From: CAZYSK01 sp964649415
Lineage (GTDB): Bacteria; Chloroflexota; Anaerolineae; B4-G1
NCBI GenBank assembly: GCA_964649415.1
Contig: CAZYSK010000005.1
Coordinates: 1-64,000 of the forward strand
DNA length: 64,000 bases
Reading direction: 5' to 3'
Numbering within the stretch: position 1 is the first letter of the stretch; every line of letters starts with the position of its first letter. The notes beneath the pieces were generated by a model. It saw only the letters and a program-made list of their open reading frames with translations. It had not been told where the DNA came from and ran no database searches. Below, in pieces: positions 29,301 to 37,348 of this stretch. The translations under genes and the position numbers were made by a program.

Positions 29301-32300
29301 CGTGTAGGTACAGCCGGCATCACAGTCGCCGGTGACGGTCACGCGGTTGGCCTGGCCCGCGCCCGGTCCGTTGAGCGTGGCCGTGACACGGCGCGTCCAC
29401 GTCACCCCGGGGCTCAACGTGATGCCTGCCCAGGTGATGCTGATCGGGCCGTTCCCAACGATGGCCCCGTCCCCCTCGACGACGCCGGCGGAATCAAAGC
29501 CATCGCCCAGGGAATCCTCCACGGTGACGTTGTCCGCCACACCACTTCCGCCGTTGGTGAGCGTGATCGTCCAGACAGCCGTGCCCCCCAGGGCCACGGA
29601 CTGGGTGCGGGGCGATTTCTCTACGCCCAGGTCGGGGGCAATCACGTCGATCCCGGCGGAGGAAGTGGCCGTGTACGGACCGGTGGCGGCACACGAGTCG
29701 GCGTCGTCGTACCGGACAGCGATCACGTTGTCCCCACCGACCGGCGTGGTACAGTCGCCGCTCGCACCAGAGTTGACGCGCAGCGTGAGCGTGGTGAGAC
29801 CGGTGGGCAGGACACCCCAGGTGAAGACCGTCGTCTGGCCCAAGTCCAGCGTGCCGGAAGGCGCTGTGCTGGCCGCCAGGGTGTCGCTGTAGACAAAGCC
29901 GGCGGGCAGCGTGTCGGTCAGGGCCACGCTGTAGGCCGGCGGGCCGTCGTTGTTCAGCGTGACGGTCAGCACGCCGCCGCACCGATGTAGTGTGCCGGGT
30001 TCGACGTCCGCGCGGACGGACAGATCGCCATACACCGGGCGCGTGCGCAGCGGCACCTGGCCGACTGTCCGCTCGCGGCAGCCGGTCTCCGGGCAGCCCC
30101 ACGTCGCGGTGAACACATTGCGCTCATCCACCGCCGTGCACCCGCCGCCATCCACCGTGGCGGTGATGCGGGCGGTCCAGGTGCCGGTGAGGGAGCCCAC
30201 GTACCACGTGATCACCCGCCCGGCCTGATAGTCGGGCAGCGGGCTGACGCCGGATACGGACACGTTCGACGGAAGCACATCCGTGACAACAGTGAGCGGT
30301 GCAGGAATCGCGCTGCCGTTGTCCAGCGTGATTTGCCACTGCACCTGTTCCCCCGGCTCAGCAAGGACGCGCCCCCCCCAGGTGGAGCCGGTGCTCAGGT
30401 TGCGGCCCTCCTTCAGCCCGGTCATCTCAGGCCGAAGCACAGACGCGAAATAGCCACTGGCCGACGTAGACCGTGGATCACGGCACACATCCTGATAGGA
30501 GGTGCGGATAACAACGCGCCCGCCCTCGAAGTCGCAGTCTGCGTACACGAGGGAACGCACCCAGGTCGTCTCCTTGGGGCGCAGACGGGCCAAGGATGCG
30601 ATCTCGGAGGACGTCCAAACCAGCGGGCCGTCCGGCGCGCCGGACGGATCGCCCGCGGCAGTCCAGCCGCTCGCAGGCGGCGTCGTCCCCGTCCCCACGA
30701 CGTATTCGCTGCTGCCGGGCACGTAGAGCAGCCCGGTTGGCAACGTCTCCGTCACCGTGGCGCTGTAGACGCTCAACAGGCCAGCGCTACGCACGGTGGC
30801 GGTGACCGTCCCGGTGAGACAGAAAGCAATCGGCCGGACGAGATTCGTGTTAACCAGCGCTGACGGCGGCAACCTGACCGCGGAGGCAAGCGAGCATCCC
30901 GACTGGCAGACCGTCCCACCACACCCGCGCTGCCCGTGGAAGCGGTTGGTCAGGTCATCGCATCCGACGACCTCGGCAGCCAACGTGAGGGTGTACTTCT
31001 CGCCAGGGAGCACGGTCAGACCGTCCCAGGTGATCACGTTCGTGGAGGTGACAGGTGCCACCCCAGCAGCGGAGCCCACCGACGACGTAATCGTGGAGCG
31101 CATGTAACGCAGCCCAGAGCCCAAGCCATCCGTGAGCGTGACCCCATAGGCCACACCAGGGGCAGAGTTGATCACCGTCATCGTCCAGGTGATCACGTCA
31201 TCCGCGGCGTAGATCAACTCGGGGTACTTGTACAGGATAGGATTGCATTGGAGCCAGGTGTACGACGCGCTGGCAGTGGCAGCACAAGCGCCGCCATACA
31301 CGTCGTCGTCGGCACAGACGTTGTCGTGACGCACGGTGGCGCGGAACGGGTTCACGCGCGCGCAGAGGTGCTGCACGCGCAGACGTACGGTGGCCGTGGT
31401 GACCGACGTGAAGGCATCGGAATAGTACCAGGTATAGCTGATGGGGTCGGTGGTCGTGAAAACCGGCACAGCGCCGTCAAAGCCCAGCACCTCGACGCTG
31501 GCGTAGTCAGTGATGGGCATAGTGACGTACACGTCGTAGGCAGGCACGTCGCCAAGTCGCCTGATCGTGACGGTGGGCGTGAACACCTGGCAGTCGGCGA
31601 CAATGTCAGGCACACCGCCGATCTCCACCGCCATCTGGGCCTCCTCGACGCCCACGTAGACTCCCTCCTCGAACGTACCATCATCGCACGCGGGGCACCA
31701 GAAGGTGCCGGTGACGCCAGCATTGAGGTAGGACCAATCGTAGAACTCGCCGCCAGCGCACGTGAAGTTGTCCTCGACCAGCGCCTGGTAAGCAATGCGC
31801 ATCGTCGCACCGGGCACGTCGACGGGACAGGTGGGGGAGATACTACTGATCACCAACGGATCGACGTCGTCGAGAGCAAAGGTTGCCGTGCAGGCCTGCA
31901 TCCCGCCGGTGAGGCTGATCTGCGCGCTGGCCGCGACGTAGGTCAGGTTCGACATGGCGTCGGTGAAGACCAAACCCTGCCAGGTCGGCGTGTTGACGAA
32001 CGTGCTGCCGAAGACGTAGGTGTTGGTGAACGTCCGGGTGGTGCACGCCTCCGCACTGACGGGAGACACCGCCTTGGGCCGGGCCTGCAGCAGGCCCTGG
32101 CACTGGATGGCCGTATTCAGGTTTTCGGATGCTGTGACGGCGCAGTCCTGGCAGTCGCTGCCAGAGGCGGTCAGCGTGTTCTGGATAAAGTCGCCACAAC
32201 AGCCGCACACGTCCGGGCACTGCCTCGTCGGGGAGAAGACGAGCGTAGCGGACCAAGGGCTGGCGGCCACGCTCCAGGTGACGGTGACCAGGTTGGTGGC

Positions 32301-33758
32301 AGTGACCACCGTCCCGCCCCCGTCGTCTACCAACGTGTAGCCGCACGGGGCGTGGAAAACGTCGGTGATGAGAACGGAGCCCGCGATGTCGCTGAAGTCC
32401 ACGCCGAGCGTGTAGGTGAGCCGTTCATCCGCGTAGACCTCGGACGGGCCGGCCTTGCTCGCGCTCAGCGACGGCGTGCCACCCCCCACCGTCCAGGAGC
32501 CCTCACGAAGCGGGATGGAAAACGGGTTGTTGCACCCATCGTAGTAGACAGGCTGGTACCGCGCCGTATCACCTTGACCAGCCGCGCCGCATGGTGGATC
32601 GGGCACAGAGAGGGTGAACGTCAGGGGATATGAGCTCCCGGCGGCGATAGCGCCGGGTATGCGAAAAGACCCACCGGTGTAGGGAGCGGATGAGGCAACA
32701 ACGCCCAGCGGGGAGAAATCCACGGCGACGGAGGGCGTGTAAGCGTCACCGGCGCCCACGTTGCTCACGGGCATGGCGAAGGTACTCTGACCGGTGCAAT
32801 AGTCCACGACGATGCTGGGCGGCGTGAAGGCGAGCAGCGGCTCACGCGTCTTCAGATCTATGCTGGCGGTGGCCGTCTCTCGCTGACAGGTCGCGCTTTC
32901 ACAGCCCCAGGTAGCCTCCACGTTGTTGACCAGGTCAGAGCAGCCCACAACCCGCGCGCTGACGGCGAATGTGCGCGTCTCGCCGGCCGGAATGGAGATG
33001 ACCGAGGTGCTTGTGGTACCGCTCGCGTACTGTAGTCCTGCATCCAGGGTGTCCGTGATCATGACGTTGGAGACGGTGCCATAGCCGGTGTTCTCCACGT
33101 AGATCGTCCAGGTGACCACGTCACCGAGCGAGGCACCGGTAACGGCGGGCTCTTTGCGCAGCGTGATCGCGCCCGGGTTGACGAGGTACTCTGTGTAGAC
33201 CGTGAAGTCCCCATAGCCGTCCTGGCTGATGCGCGTCTCGTTCTGCCCGGATACAGCGTCGCAGCCGGCCACGAAGGTAGCGGTGCACGTGACGGTCTCG
33301 TTGGGAACGAGAGAAGGATAAGCACACACGCGCTCGGTGGGCGCGAAGCCGGACGGCATCGCGCTGGTGATAACCACGTTGGTAGTCGTGATGGCGTCGT
33401 TGACTGCGACTACCGTGTAGGTGACCGTGTCGCAGTTGTTGATCTCGGTGGGGCCAGAGACTGTGACAGCATCTGGCGCAACGGTGTGATGATCGGCAGA
33501 GGCTGCAAGCGAGGCGTGGGAAGCAGGGAAGCGAGCGGGAGCTGTGAACCACGGAGGAAGAGCAGCCAGACAGGCGGTCTCGGGCTCACCTGGAGCAGAA
33601 GCAGCGGTGAACCAGCGCGGCAAGACGACGGGCACATGGGAATCCAGCCCAACATCCGACACTGCTGGCAGGTGAAGCGCTGGCGATAGGCCCACACCCG
33701 CCAAGTTGACCAACATCACAGCTACAGTTGTCAATGCCAGGCCGCTGTTCGCCATCAT
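23340..33758 (-). CDS. Giant DUF11 repeat surface protein with internal lectin-like domain (3472 aa)
   Basis: An exported protein of about 3,470 residues with an N-terminal hydrophobic segment (GLALTTVAVMLVNLAGVGLS). It consists of well over ten DUF11-type repeats, each with the pattern GD.VTYTL...N.G...A..V.VTD.LP.G. The N-terminal third is unusually rich in cysteine for a surface stalk. At about residues 1645-1820 a concanavalin-like (LamG/DUF1080-type) domain interrupts the repeats: FQDNFNDGS, GLIFRAQDSSNYYLFQW, RWYHVEIRAEGSLLRVFVDGQ, GRIGLYSHQNAVTSFDDV. It ends with the shared module (TAVELLYFR, WATAAEVDNFGFNVYR) and IYLPLVMR. The start is an ATG at 33758 or 33755; a GTG four codons earlier is possible. 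Confidence 0.87.
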   Translation of the reverse strand: MMANSGLALTTVAVMLVNLAGVGLSPALHLPAVSDVGLDSHVPVVLPRWFTAASAPGEPETACLAALPPWFTAPARFPASHASLAASADHHTVAPDAVTVSGPTEINNCDTVTYTVVAVNDAITTTNVVITSAMPSGFAPTERVCAYPSLVPNETVTCTATFVAGCDAVSGQNETRISQDGYGDFTVYTEYLVNPGAITLRKEPAVTGASLGDVVTWTIYVENTGYGTVSNVMITDTLDAGLQYASGTTSTSVISIPAGETRTFAVSARVVGCSDLVNNVEATWGCESATCQRETATASIDLKTREPLLAFTPPSIVVDYCTGQSTFAMPVSNVGAGDAYTPSVAVDFSPLGVVASSAPYTGGSFRIPGAIAAGSSYPLTFTLSVPDPPCGAAGQGDTARYQPVYYDGCNNPFSIPLREGSWTVGGGTPSLSASKAGPSEVYADERLTYTLGVDFSDIAGSVLITDVFHAPCGYTLVDDGGGTVVTATNLVTVTWSVAASPWSATLVFSPTRQCPDVCGCCGDFIQNTLTASGSDCQDCAVTASENLNTAIQCQGLLQARPKAVSPVSAEACTTRTFTNTYVFGSTFVNTPTWQGLVFTDAMSNLTYVAASAQISLTGGMQACTATFALDDVDPLVISSISPTCPVDVPGATMRIAYQALVEDNFTCAGGEFYDWSYLNAGVTGTFWCPACDDGTFEEGVYVGVEEAQMAVEIGGVPDIVADCQVFTPTVTIRRLGDVPAYDVYVTMPITDYASVEVLGFDGAVPVFTTTDPISYTWYYSDAFTSVTTATVRLRVQHLCARVNPFRATVRHDNVCADDDVYGGACAATASASYTWLQCNPILYKYPELIYAADDVITWTMTVINSAPGVAYGVTLTDGLGSGLRYMRSTITSSVGSAAGVAPVTSTNVITWDGLTVLPGEKYTLTLAAEVVGCDDLTNRFHGQRGCGGTVCQSGCSLASAVRLPPSALVNTNLVRPIAFCLTGTVTATVRSAGLLSVYSATVTETLPTGLLYVPGSSEYVVGTGTTPPASGWTAAGDPSGAPDGPLVWTSSEIASLARLRPKETTWVRSLVYADCDFEGGRVVIRTSYQDVCRDPRSTSASGYFASVLRPEMTGLKEGRNLSTGSTWGGRVLAEPGEQVQWQITLDNGSAIPAPLTVVTDVLPSNVSVSGVSPLPDYQAGRVITWYVGSLTGTWTARITATVDGGGCTAVDERNVFTATWGCPETGCRERTVGQVPLRTRPVYGDLSVRADVEPGTLHRCGGVLTVTLNNDGPPAYSVALTDTLPAGFVYSDTLAASTAPSGTLDLGQTTVFTWGVLPTGLTTLTLRVNSGASGDCTTPVGGDNVIAVRYDDADSCAATGPYTATSSAGIDVIAPDLGVEKSPRTQSVALGGTAVWTITLTNGGSGVADNVTVEDSLGDGFDSAGVVEGDGAIVGNGPISITWAGITLSPGVTWTRRVTATLNGPGAGQANRVTVTGDCDAGCTYTVISDTAYAAGFEFVKLPDLQVATIGEVISFTIDMRYYKPLSYTNAAVYDALPGGLRFVTSTLSQGGGPFVPVSPTIAVGNVLTWAFGSGVGPVVATIVLTAVVEGVVSNRDGVTLTNEAHFVWEEFQAGEYVLIDEVDDVEVAIVEPLLHLGKSHVTPHGCGATLFQDNFNDGSAVPEWTQVNSGWSVADGVYQNTSTGDNRRAFAGAFSWTDYSFSAMIRSTDGEDEDPIGLIFRAQDSSNYYLFQWQRAGSGWRQRLQQVGSGGGTLDQNTDPAAAYELGRWYHVEIRAEGSLLRVFVDGQQVLSAIDTTYPSGRIGLYSHQNAVTSFDDVLVTRLRDDACTVGASDRVTYTLLISNQGRIAGHDLVITDALPAGMDLLTYTLASDDPASAVEVEPVPIPGASGVLTWGVNSLASTSPYSPLAHTALTLTVVLQVSDGVTANTILDNQAFLSYDNWEGDGDPRGDPYGISVERESSGGSHSTAVRTVNGGMAKTVTFSPPPTATLGTLLTYTLVVPAQPITATLYDVVVTDTLDSRLYIEGVTTSGGTGVVADYAPASGLVTATCGSIPHDTQAVIRITARISHAWPSLVGDADAGDVITDVAYMRHATAPVTESDEVNTEVGEPDVSVAKSLESSTGGLTGLDGAALLTYTLRLVNAGSSPAYSVHVTDALPAGISVTAQYGGDARSGPVVGPDVMTWTLNVISNVLPAGEVALTYTARITQAGNDAWLTNTVDVLSHSLTETVPGVRPYTDTDAISVETPPVALVKSTEPITLRVGDLVTYHLVFTVPAGMVGMGDNSYLRDVLPPGVWYITDSETLRWTPATVGVSSPGRDSGTVDDSQVVTWTFGRPITSAQDVPTVVTLTFQAQAVGLRITDGVPVWPDQMAVYALTDTVDLWQRGEFVGEDEASNRVLQPRLTIDKDSIPPSGSYVPANYRITYTLSIINDGRGPAHDVVISDVLPSGLHYVTSTIVSTAPPTAAFTYQPPVRATDTITWLVNGLWGTDWNAGLPGVAVITMVAHVTETLGAGVRLTNTAAIPAYDSQPGEGPGPWQPDEREYTDGEDDVWHHTPSPSGIKEVRPVTATIGDEIVFTLVGPYLDFALYDVVVTDVVDSRLTVAGTQAVGSGAPPIHSSFIGSVVTGTWGSVPARSYSALVITTTLAEPTAGAAGDLVTNTAAFQWALTPNGPLQPITYVNVVTVTVVEPALTLLKVSDPPTTSTVGAGDRVTYTVRITNGSAITVSPAYDVVLADTLSEWMRDTAPVLLAANLDGVPVPGGDYATAYSLGTGVFTVAFAPAFSIPVASVLTIQYVARVDGGVPARVDLINQAEVGWTSLPGPVPAERGYGPISGTTNVHAGLPDLDLSKSAAIGIVDAGDLLTYTLTVTNVGIVSATGVIVTDAVPAGTTFFTATGAATARHPPVGGTGAVTWYVGILDIGVPRPVTMVVLVDGSLPAGSIVTNTAWVSGTEGLTDTGTITTPVGVVADVAVSKTDWPDPVAAGALLTYTLEAVNNGPSDADDVRVEDTLPPEVTFITATVPVTIALPALAWHLGTLAAGEVRLVTVTVRVKPDVTRTFTNTAAVTTTTPGDDPGNDEYAEPTTPLTPGLQLVKTVEPGQVVRGMLFTYTLRIVNTGQVTVAALRLTDTLPSTDFHYVAGSGVPTDPDVIVGPLLGWSDLVPVVGPLSPGASLSVTFQVTTAVATGGYTNVAGVEGDHPGGTITDTGDVPVSVVTPTIALDKRLVAFDDDELYPNYVTFTIAITNLGPSAIGALPLQDRYDPYYLALVDARPSPDTHDSGAGTMAWDDLTGPAPHGFGRDLPAGEAFRLTTVFSVAHTIDVTTTNVVTTTGGEDVHDNPINDDVETESITDVIPTAVELLYFRIDAVSGRTVPLRWATAAEVDNFGFNVYRSPVADRSQASLRAFVPGQARAGGATYRYDDTVPADGIWWYWLADVDTSGLETFHGPVSARVGISSLFQRIYLPLVMR

Positions 33759-34029
33759 ACTCACCCCCACACCCGTGCTGCTCTATGGGAAGCGAAGCGA
33801 CTTCGCCACTGCATGAGGGAAGCCGTGCAGCGCCATCCCACCGATCGATGGGTGTACCACGTTGGCCAGCGTGAGGGAATGAAGAAGCGCCGCAAGCAGC
33901 GGTCGTTGCACAACATATATTATAAGTGACATCAGCGTGATGTCAACTCACAGCGCATGGGGACAGGCGCTGTATGTGACAGCAGGGGCTGTGCGGCGCT
34001 GATGCACCGAGCACACCCCCTGCGTCAGG
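33759..34029. other. Gap upstream of the giant gene
   Basis: No gene is supported here. The part near 33910-33950 is AT-richer (CAACATATATTATAAGTGACATCAG region) and is the likely promoter zone for the giant DUF11 gene on the minus strand, but no confident -35/-10 pair was picked. Confidence 0.4.
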
Positions 34030-34155
34030 TCACGATTTCTGGCCTGGCCCCCGCGGTTCGTACGAAGCGTCAACCGCGCCGGCCAGGCTCGTCAGCCGTT
34101 CGGGCCAGGATGGGACACGAAGCTCCTGCCCCGGGTGGATCAGGTTCGGGTCAGG
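34030..34155 (-). pseudogene. Orphan 3' end of a LysM gene
   Basis: Reading the minus strand just past the intact LysM stop gives PDPNLIHPGQELRV followed by about 27 unrelated residues and a stop at 34030. The first part repeats the end of the neighbouring LysM domain (DPNLIRPGQELRI), and the DNA of 34120-34154 repeats 34195-34229 with one or two differences. It has no start and no LysM N-terminal half. It looks like the displaced end of an earlier, longer version of the gene left by a short duplication. Confidence 0.6.
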
Positions 34156-34170
34156 TTTCGATGCCTCGGG

Positions 34171-34689
34171 TCAGTCATCTCGATTGATGATACGAAGCTC
34201 CTGCCCCGGGCGGATCAGGTTCGGGTCCTTGATCTGGTCTTTGTTGGCCTCGAAGATCTCGGGCCAGCGATTGGCATCGCCGAGAACCTCCTTGGCGATC
34301 TTGCTCAAGCTATCGCCCGACTTGACCACGTAGGTGCGCTCTTTCGCCGCGGCGGCCATCTCCTCTTCCTGGCGCTTCAGCTTCGCGCGCATCTCGGTCG
34401 CCAGTTTCTCCCGCTTCTCCCTCTCCAGGCGTTGTAGCTTGACCTTTGCCTCAGCGGCGGCCTTCTCGGCCTCCTTCGCCTTTTCCTCGGCACGCTTGGC
34501 CTTGCTCTCGGCCACCCGGCGCTTGGAGGCTTCGTGCGCGGCCGCGGCACTGGCAGCAGCGGCCTCCTTGGCTACCTCTTTGGCCTTTTGCTCTGCCGCC
34601 TCGGCGGCTGCCTTCTCGTCGCGGGTCGTCACCGCGTCAATCGCCCGCCCCAGAATGCCCTTCTTCTTTTCCTGTTGTTTCTTAGCCAT
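34171..34689 (-). CDS. Cytosolic-type coiled-coil protein with C-terminal LysM domain
   Basis: A 172-residue protein without signal peptide. Residues 1-15 are basic, residues about 20-115 are an Ala/Lys/Glu-rich coiled coil, and residues about 119-167 are a LysM domain (TYVVKSGDSLSKIAKEVLGD, FEANKDQIKDPNLIRPGQELRI). The LysM closely resembles that of the Kbp/YgaU potassium-binding protein, which is cytosolic, so peptidoglycan binding should not be assumed. The ATG at 34689 has AGGAGA about 8 nt upstream; the open frame begins 30 codons earlier without support. It is the last gene of a minus-strand run of small HhH/LysM proteins. Confidence 0.85.
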   Translation of the reverse strand: MAKKQQEKKKGILGRAIDAVTTRDEKAAAEAAEQKAKEVAKEAAAASAAAAHEASKRRVAESKAKRAEEKAKEAEKAAAEAKVKLQRLEREKREKLATEMRAKLKRQEEEMAAAAKERTYVVKSGDSLSKIAKEVLGDANRWPEIFEANKDQIKDPNLIRPGQELRIINRDD

Positions 34690-34834
34690 CGCTGTCTCTC
34701 CTTTCCAGTTTTCTGTCTGATTTCTGCTTACGATACGATCGTGATATGGTCGCGATATGATCGCGACATAGTCGGACACCTGCGCAAATGCGCCAATCGG
34801 GTAAACCCGTGCCCACGCCCCACGCGCCCGGAAA

Positions 34835-35515
34835 CTACCTCCGGCCGCTCAGTGCCTGGAGCATGGTCTGCGCGATCAGCGTCCCGGCAGCGGCGCGGGG
34901 CGTCCCGGTCTGAAGTGGATTCACCTGTCCGCCCATCAGTGCCCCCATGAGAGCCTGGCCGATCGCCGACTTCGTGTCAGCACCGGCCTGCTTGGCCTGC
35001 AAGAAAGCCAGACCGGCAGGCAGCAGCGCATTCACGACGTCGCCGATATCAAGGCCGTCGCCCTCCTGATCCAACTGGGGTGACTGGGGTGACTGTCCGC
35101 CGGCAAGCCCCAAGACCTGATCGAGAACGCTCCCTCCGGCCTGTGGCTGCGGCTGGTAACCTTGAGACGGAATCGCGCCCAAGAGGGTCTGAACCAGCGA
35201 CATCACGTCATCGCCGCCCAGACTGGCATGCCCCTGAAGCTGTTCAGCCGCCTGATCCAGGCCCGTGGCGTAGTACCGGCTTGTGCCGCCGCGGCCCTGC
35301 GACTGCAGCAGTTGAGCGGCGTAGTGGAGGGCCTCGGTGGGCGGCTCCGAACTCTTGCTCTGAACCGCGTCGGTGATCATACGGAGATTCTCGACCATGT
35401 TGTCGCCGTGGTTGCCATTGTAGCCGTCCAGGTCGTTGATCTCCCGACGGTGGGCCGTCATGGCCTCCAGGGCAGTTCCAAACAGGTTGCCGAGATTTAG
35501 TGCAGATTGACTCAT
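34835..35515 (-). CDS. DhaL/DAK2-like protein of unknown function
   Basis: A 226-residue protein. The N-terminal half recalls the DhaL (dihydroxyacetone kinase phosphate-transfer) helical barrel: INDLDGYNGNHGDNMVENL resembles the Mg-ADP-binding PDGDTGxNM loop, and LLQSQGRGGTSRYYATGL resembles its GARGNSG segment. The C-terminal half is Gln/Gly-rich and low complexity with a final helical part (GAAGTLIAQTMLQAL-like). No DhaK partner is nearby, so a kinase role is doubtful. AGGAGGG lies about 10 nt before the ATG. The resemblance is from motif only. Confidence 0.55.
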   Translation of the reverse strand: MSQSALNLGNLFGTALEAMTAHRREINDLDGYNGNHGDNMVENLRMITDAVQSKSSEPPTEALHYAAQLLQSQGRGGTSRYYATGLDQAAEQLQGHASLGGDDVMSLVQTLLGAIPSQGYQPQPQAGGSVLDQVLGLAGGQSPQSPQLDQEGDGLDIGDVVNALLPAGLAFLQAKQAGADTKSAIGQALMGALMGGQVNPLQTGTPRAAAGTLIAQTMLQALSGRR

Positions 35516-35646
35516 TGGTTATACTTCCCTCCTGCTCATCTGTAGCTGTAGCCTATTCGCGTAGCTCACTTGCTCTATCTCCATACATTGTAGCGGGTGA
35601 ACCTTACGAAACACATTACGCCCCCGTGACCGGGGATGCCCTCTCC

Positions 35647-36876
35647 CTAGCGCGGGATGCGGATGATCTGCTCGGGAAAGATGAGATCGGGATTCTCGAT
35701 CTCAGGATTGGCGGCGATCACCGCGTACAGGTTGACATCCGCACATCGGCTGATGCACCACAGCATGTCCCCGGAGACGACGACGTACTTATCACCCGTG
35801 CATGAGCCAAGCGGGGCATCACAGGCCGTGCCAGAAGGAGGGCTACTCACCTTGACAGCAACCGCGCCACCCACCGCCGCCTCGTCTCCTGCCACGCGCA
35901 CGGCCAATTGATGATCGCCGGGCTCTGGCTCGAACGTGAAACGCCACTGCCCATCGTCACCAACCTGTGCCACACCGACGACAACTCCGTTGTCCAGGAT
36001 CTCCACTTCCGTACCAGGCTCGCCAACGCCGGACAGCGTCAACTCTCCGGCGGATAGCTCGGCCCCGGAGGCCGGGGCCTCAAACTCCGGCGCGACCACC
36101 CCGGCGACCACGGTCACAGACACCGGCTCTGAGGCGGCCACCACCTCTTCGCCGGCATCCACAGCTCGCACGACTACCTCGTGCTCGCCCGGCTCCTCGA
36201 TGTCGATGACGCAGGTCCACCTGCCGTCGCTGCCCACCGGGGCGACGCCGACGACCTCACCGTCAACCACGATCTGCACCTCCGAGCCTGGCTCGCCCGT
36301 GCCGCCCAGCGTCAGCTCTCCGGCGGGCAGCTCGGCCCCCTCGAACGAGGGATCCAGGGTCGGGGCGACCACCTCAGCGGCAACGATCAGCGGGACTGGC
36401 TCCGAGACAGCCACCACCTCCTCGCCAGCATCCACGGCTCGTACGGCCACCTCGTGCTCGCCCGGCTCCTCGATATCGATGACGTAGGTCCACCTGCCGT
36501 CGCTGCCCACCGGGGCGACGCCGACGACCTCACCGTCAACCACGATCTGCACCTCCGAGCCTGGCTCGCCCGTGCCACTCAGCGCCAGCTCCCCGGCGGG
36601 CAACACCTCACCGGCGACCGGCGAGTCCAGTGTTGGAACGGCGATCTCAGCCTCAGCCGCCTCTCCAATATCCGCGTCAGCGGTAGCTTCGGCTTCGACC
36701 GCCGGCTCGGTCGCCGCAACCACCACGGCGGTAGGCACCGCTGCGGTGGGCGTCGGGGCCGGAGCAGAGCGACGCGAACGCGCGATGAGAAGCACGACCA
36801 AGAGCACCAGCAACGCGAGCGTCACGATGAGCTTGAAGAGATCGAAGCGCCGGACTTCACTGGCGGTGTGAGCCAT
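35647..36876 (-). CDS. Membrane-anchored protein with Ig-like repeats and C-terminal LysM
   Basis: About 409 residues. A single membrane segment near the N-terminus (FKLIVTLALLVLLVVLLIA) is followed by an Ala/Thr/Glu-rich spacer. Three Ig-like (bacterial adhesin type) repeats of about 90 residues each carry LPAGELxLSGTGEPGSEVQI and VGVAPVGSDGRW; the first two are nearly identical in DNA (period 270 bp, near 36181 and 36451). The C-terminal LysM (KYVVVSGDMLWCISRCADVN, DLIFPEQIIRIPR) contains two cysteines. It probably projects from the membrane and binds the wall. GGAGGAG lies 5 nt before the ATG, and its first 20 bp overlap the end of the HhH gene. Confidence 0.82.
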   Translation of the reverse strand: MAHTASEVRRFDLFKLIVTLALLVLLVVLLIARSRRSAPAPTPTAAVPTAVVVAATEPAVEAEATADADIGEAAEAEIAVPTLDSPVAGEVLPAGELALSGTGEPGSEVQIVVDGEVVGVAPVGSDGRWTYVIDIEEPGEHEVAVRAVDAGEEVVAVSEPVPLIVAAEVVAPTLDPSFEGAELPAGELTLGGTGEPGSEVQIVVDGEVVGVAPVGSDGRWTCVIDIEEPGEHEVVVRAVDAGEEVVAASEPVSVTVVAGVVAPEFEAPASGAELSAGELTLSGVGEPGTEVEILDNGVVVGVAQVGDDGQWRFTFEPEPGDHQLAVRVAGDEAAVGGAVAVKVSSPPSGTACDAPLGSCTGDKYVVVSGDMLWCISRCADVNLYAVIAANPEIENPDLIFPEQIIRIPR

Positions 36877-37303
36877 CGCTCTCCTCCGAGGAGCCGTGAG
36901 CGAATTCCGACGCCTGGGCAATCCAGGAGGCTGGATCCACGGCCTGCCAGTTCTCGACAGCGACGATTTCCCGCGCGTGTTCGGGAGCCATTGCGGCCAA
37001 CTCAGCAAAGGTGTGCACCCCGGCCTCCTGGAAGCGACGGGCAAAGACCGGGCCGATGCCACGGATTCGCTCCAGGCGATCCTTCTCCTTCACGATCTCT
37101 TTCACGACTTCCTTCACGACCACCCGGGCAGGGCCGGTGGGGGCTTCCGCCAGCCTGGCCGCCAGCTCACCGACCTGGGCCTCGGCCTCAACCAACCTAT
37201 CCCGCAGCGTCCTGTTCCTTCGACGCCAGAAGAGCCAGTCAATGATCCATTCGATCAGCCACCCGACGATCAAGCCGACGACCAAGCCCACAACGAAGTT
37301 CAT
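36857..37303 (-). CDS. Membrane-anchored helix-hairpin-helix protein
   Basis: A 148-residue protein. A glycine-zipper-like membrane segment occupies the N-terminus (MNFVVGLVVGLIVGWLIEWIIDWLFW), followed by a coiled coil (about 30-75) and a helix-hairpin-helix domain (about 77-130, LERIRGIGPVFARRFQEAGVHTFAELAAM). HhH domains of this kind (COG3743-like) usually bind DNA or other proteins without sequence specificity. Finding it tethered to the membrane is unusual but recurs in Chloroflexi. It overlaps the Ig/LysM gene by 20 bp and is clearly co-transcribed. Confidence 0.82.
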   Translation of the reverse strand: MNFVVGLVVGLIVGWLIEWIIDWLFWRRRNRTLRDRLVEAEAQVGELAARLAEAPTGPARVVVKEVVKEIVKEKDRLERIRGIGPVFARRFQEAGVHTFAELAAMAPEHAREIVAVENWQAVDPASWIAQASEFAHGSSEESDGSHRQ

Positions 37304-37348
37304 TGATCCCCTCCCGTTCTAGAAACGCGATCGGTTGCCCACCCCCAA

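Noticed and set aside
34835..35515. Dihydroxyacetone kinase subunit DhaL
   Set aside because: Only loop-like motifs match and there is no DhaK or DhaM; kept as DhaL-like of unknown function.
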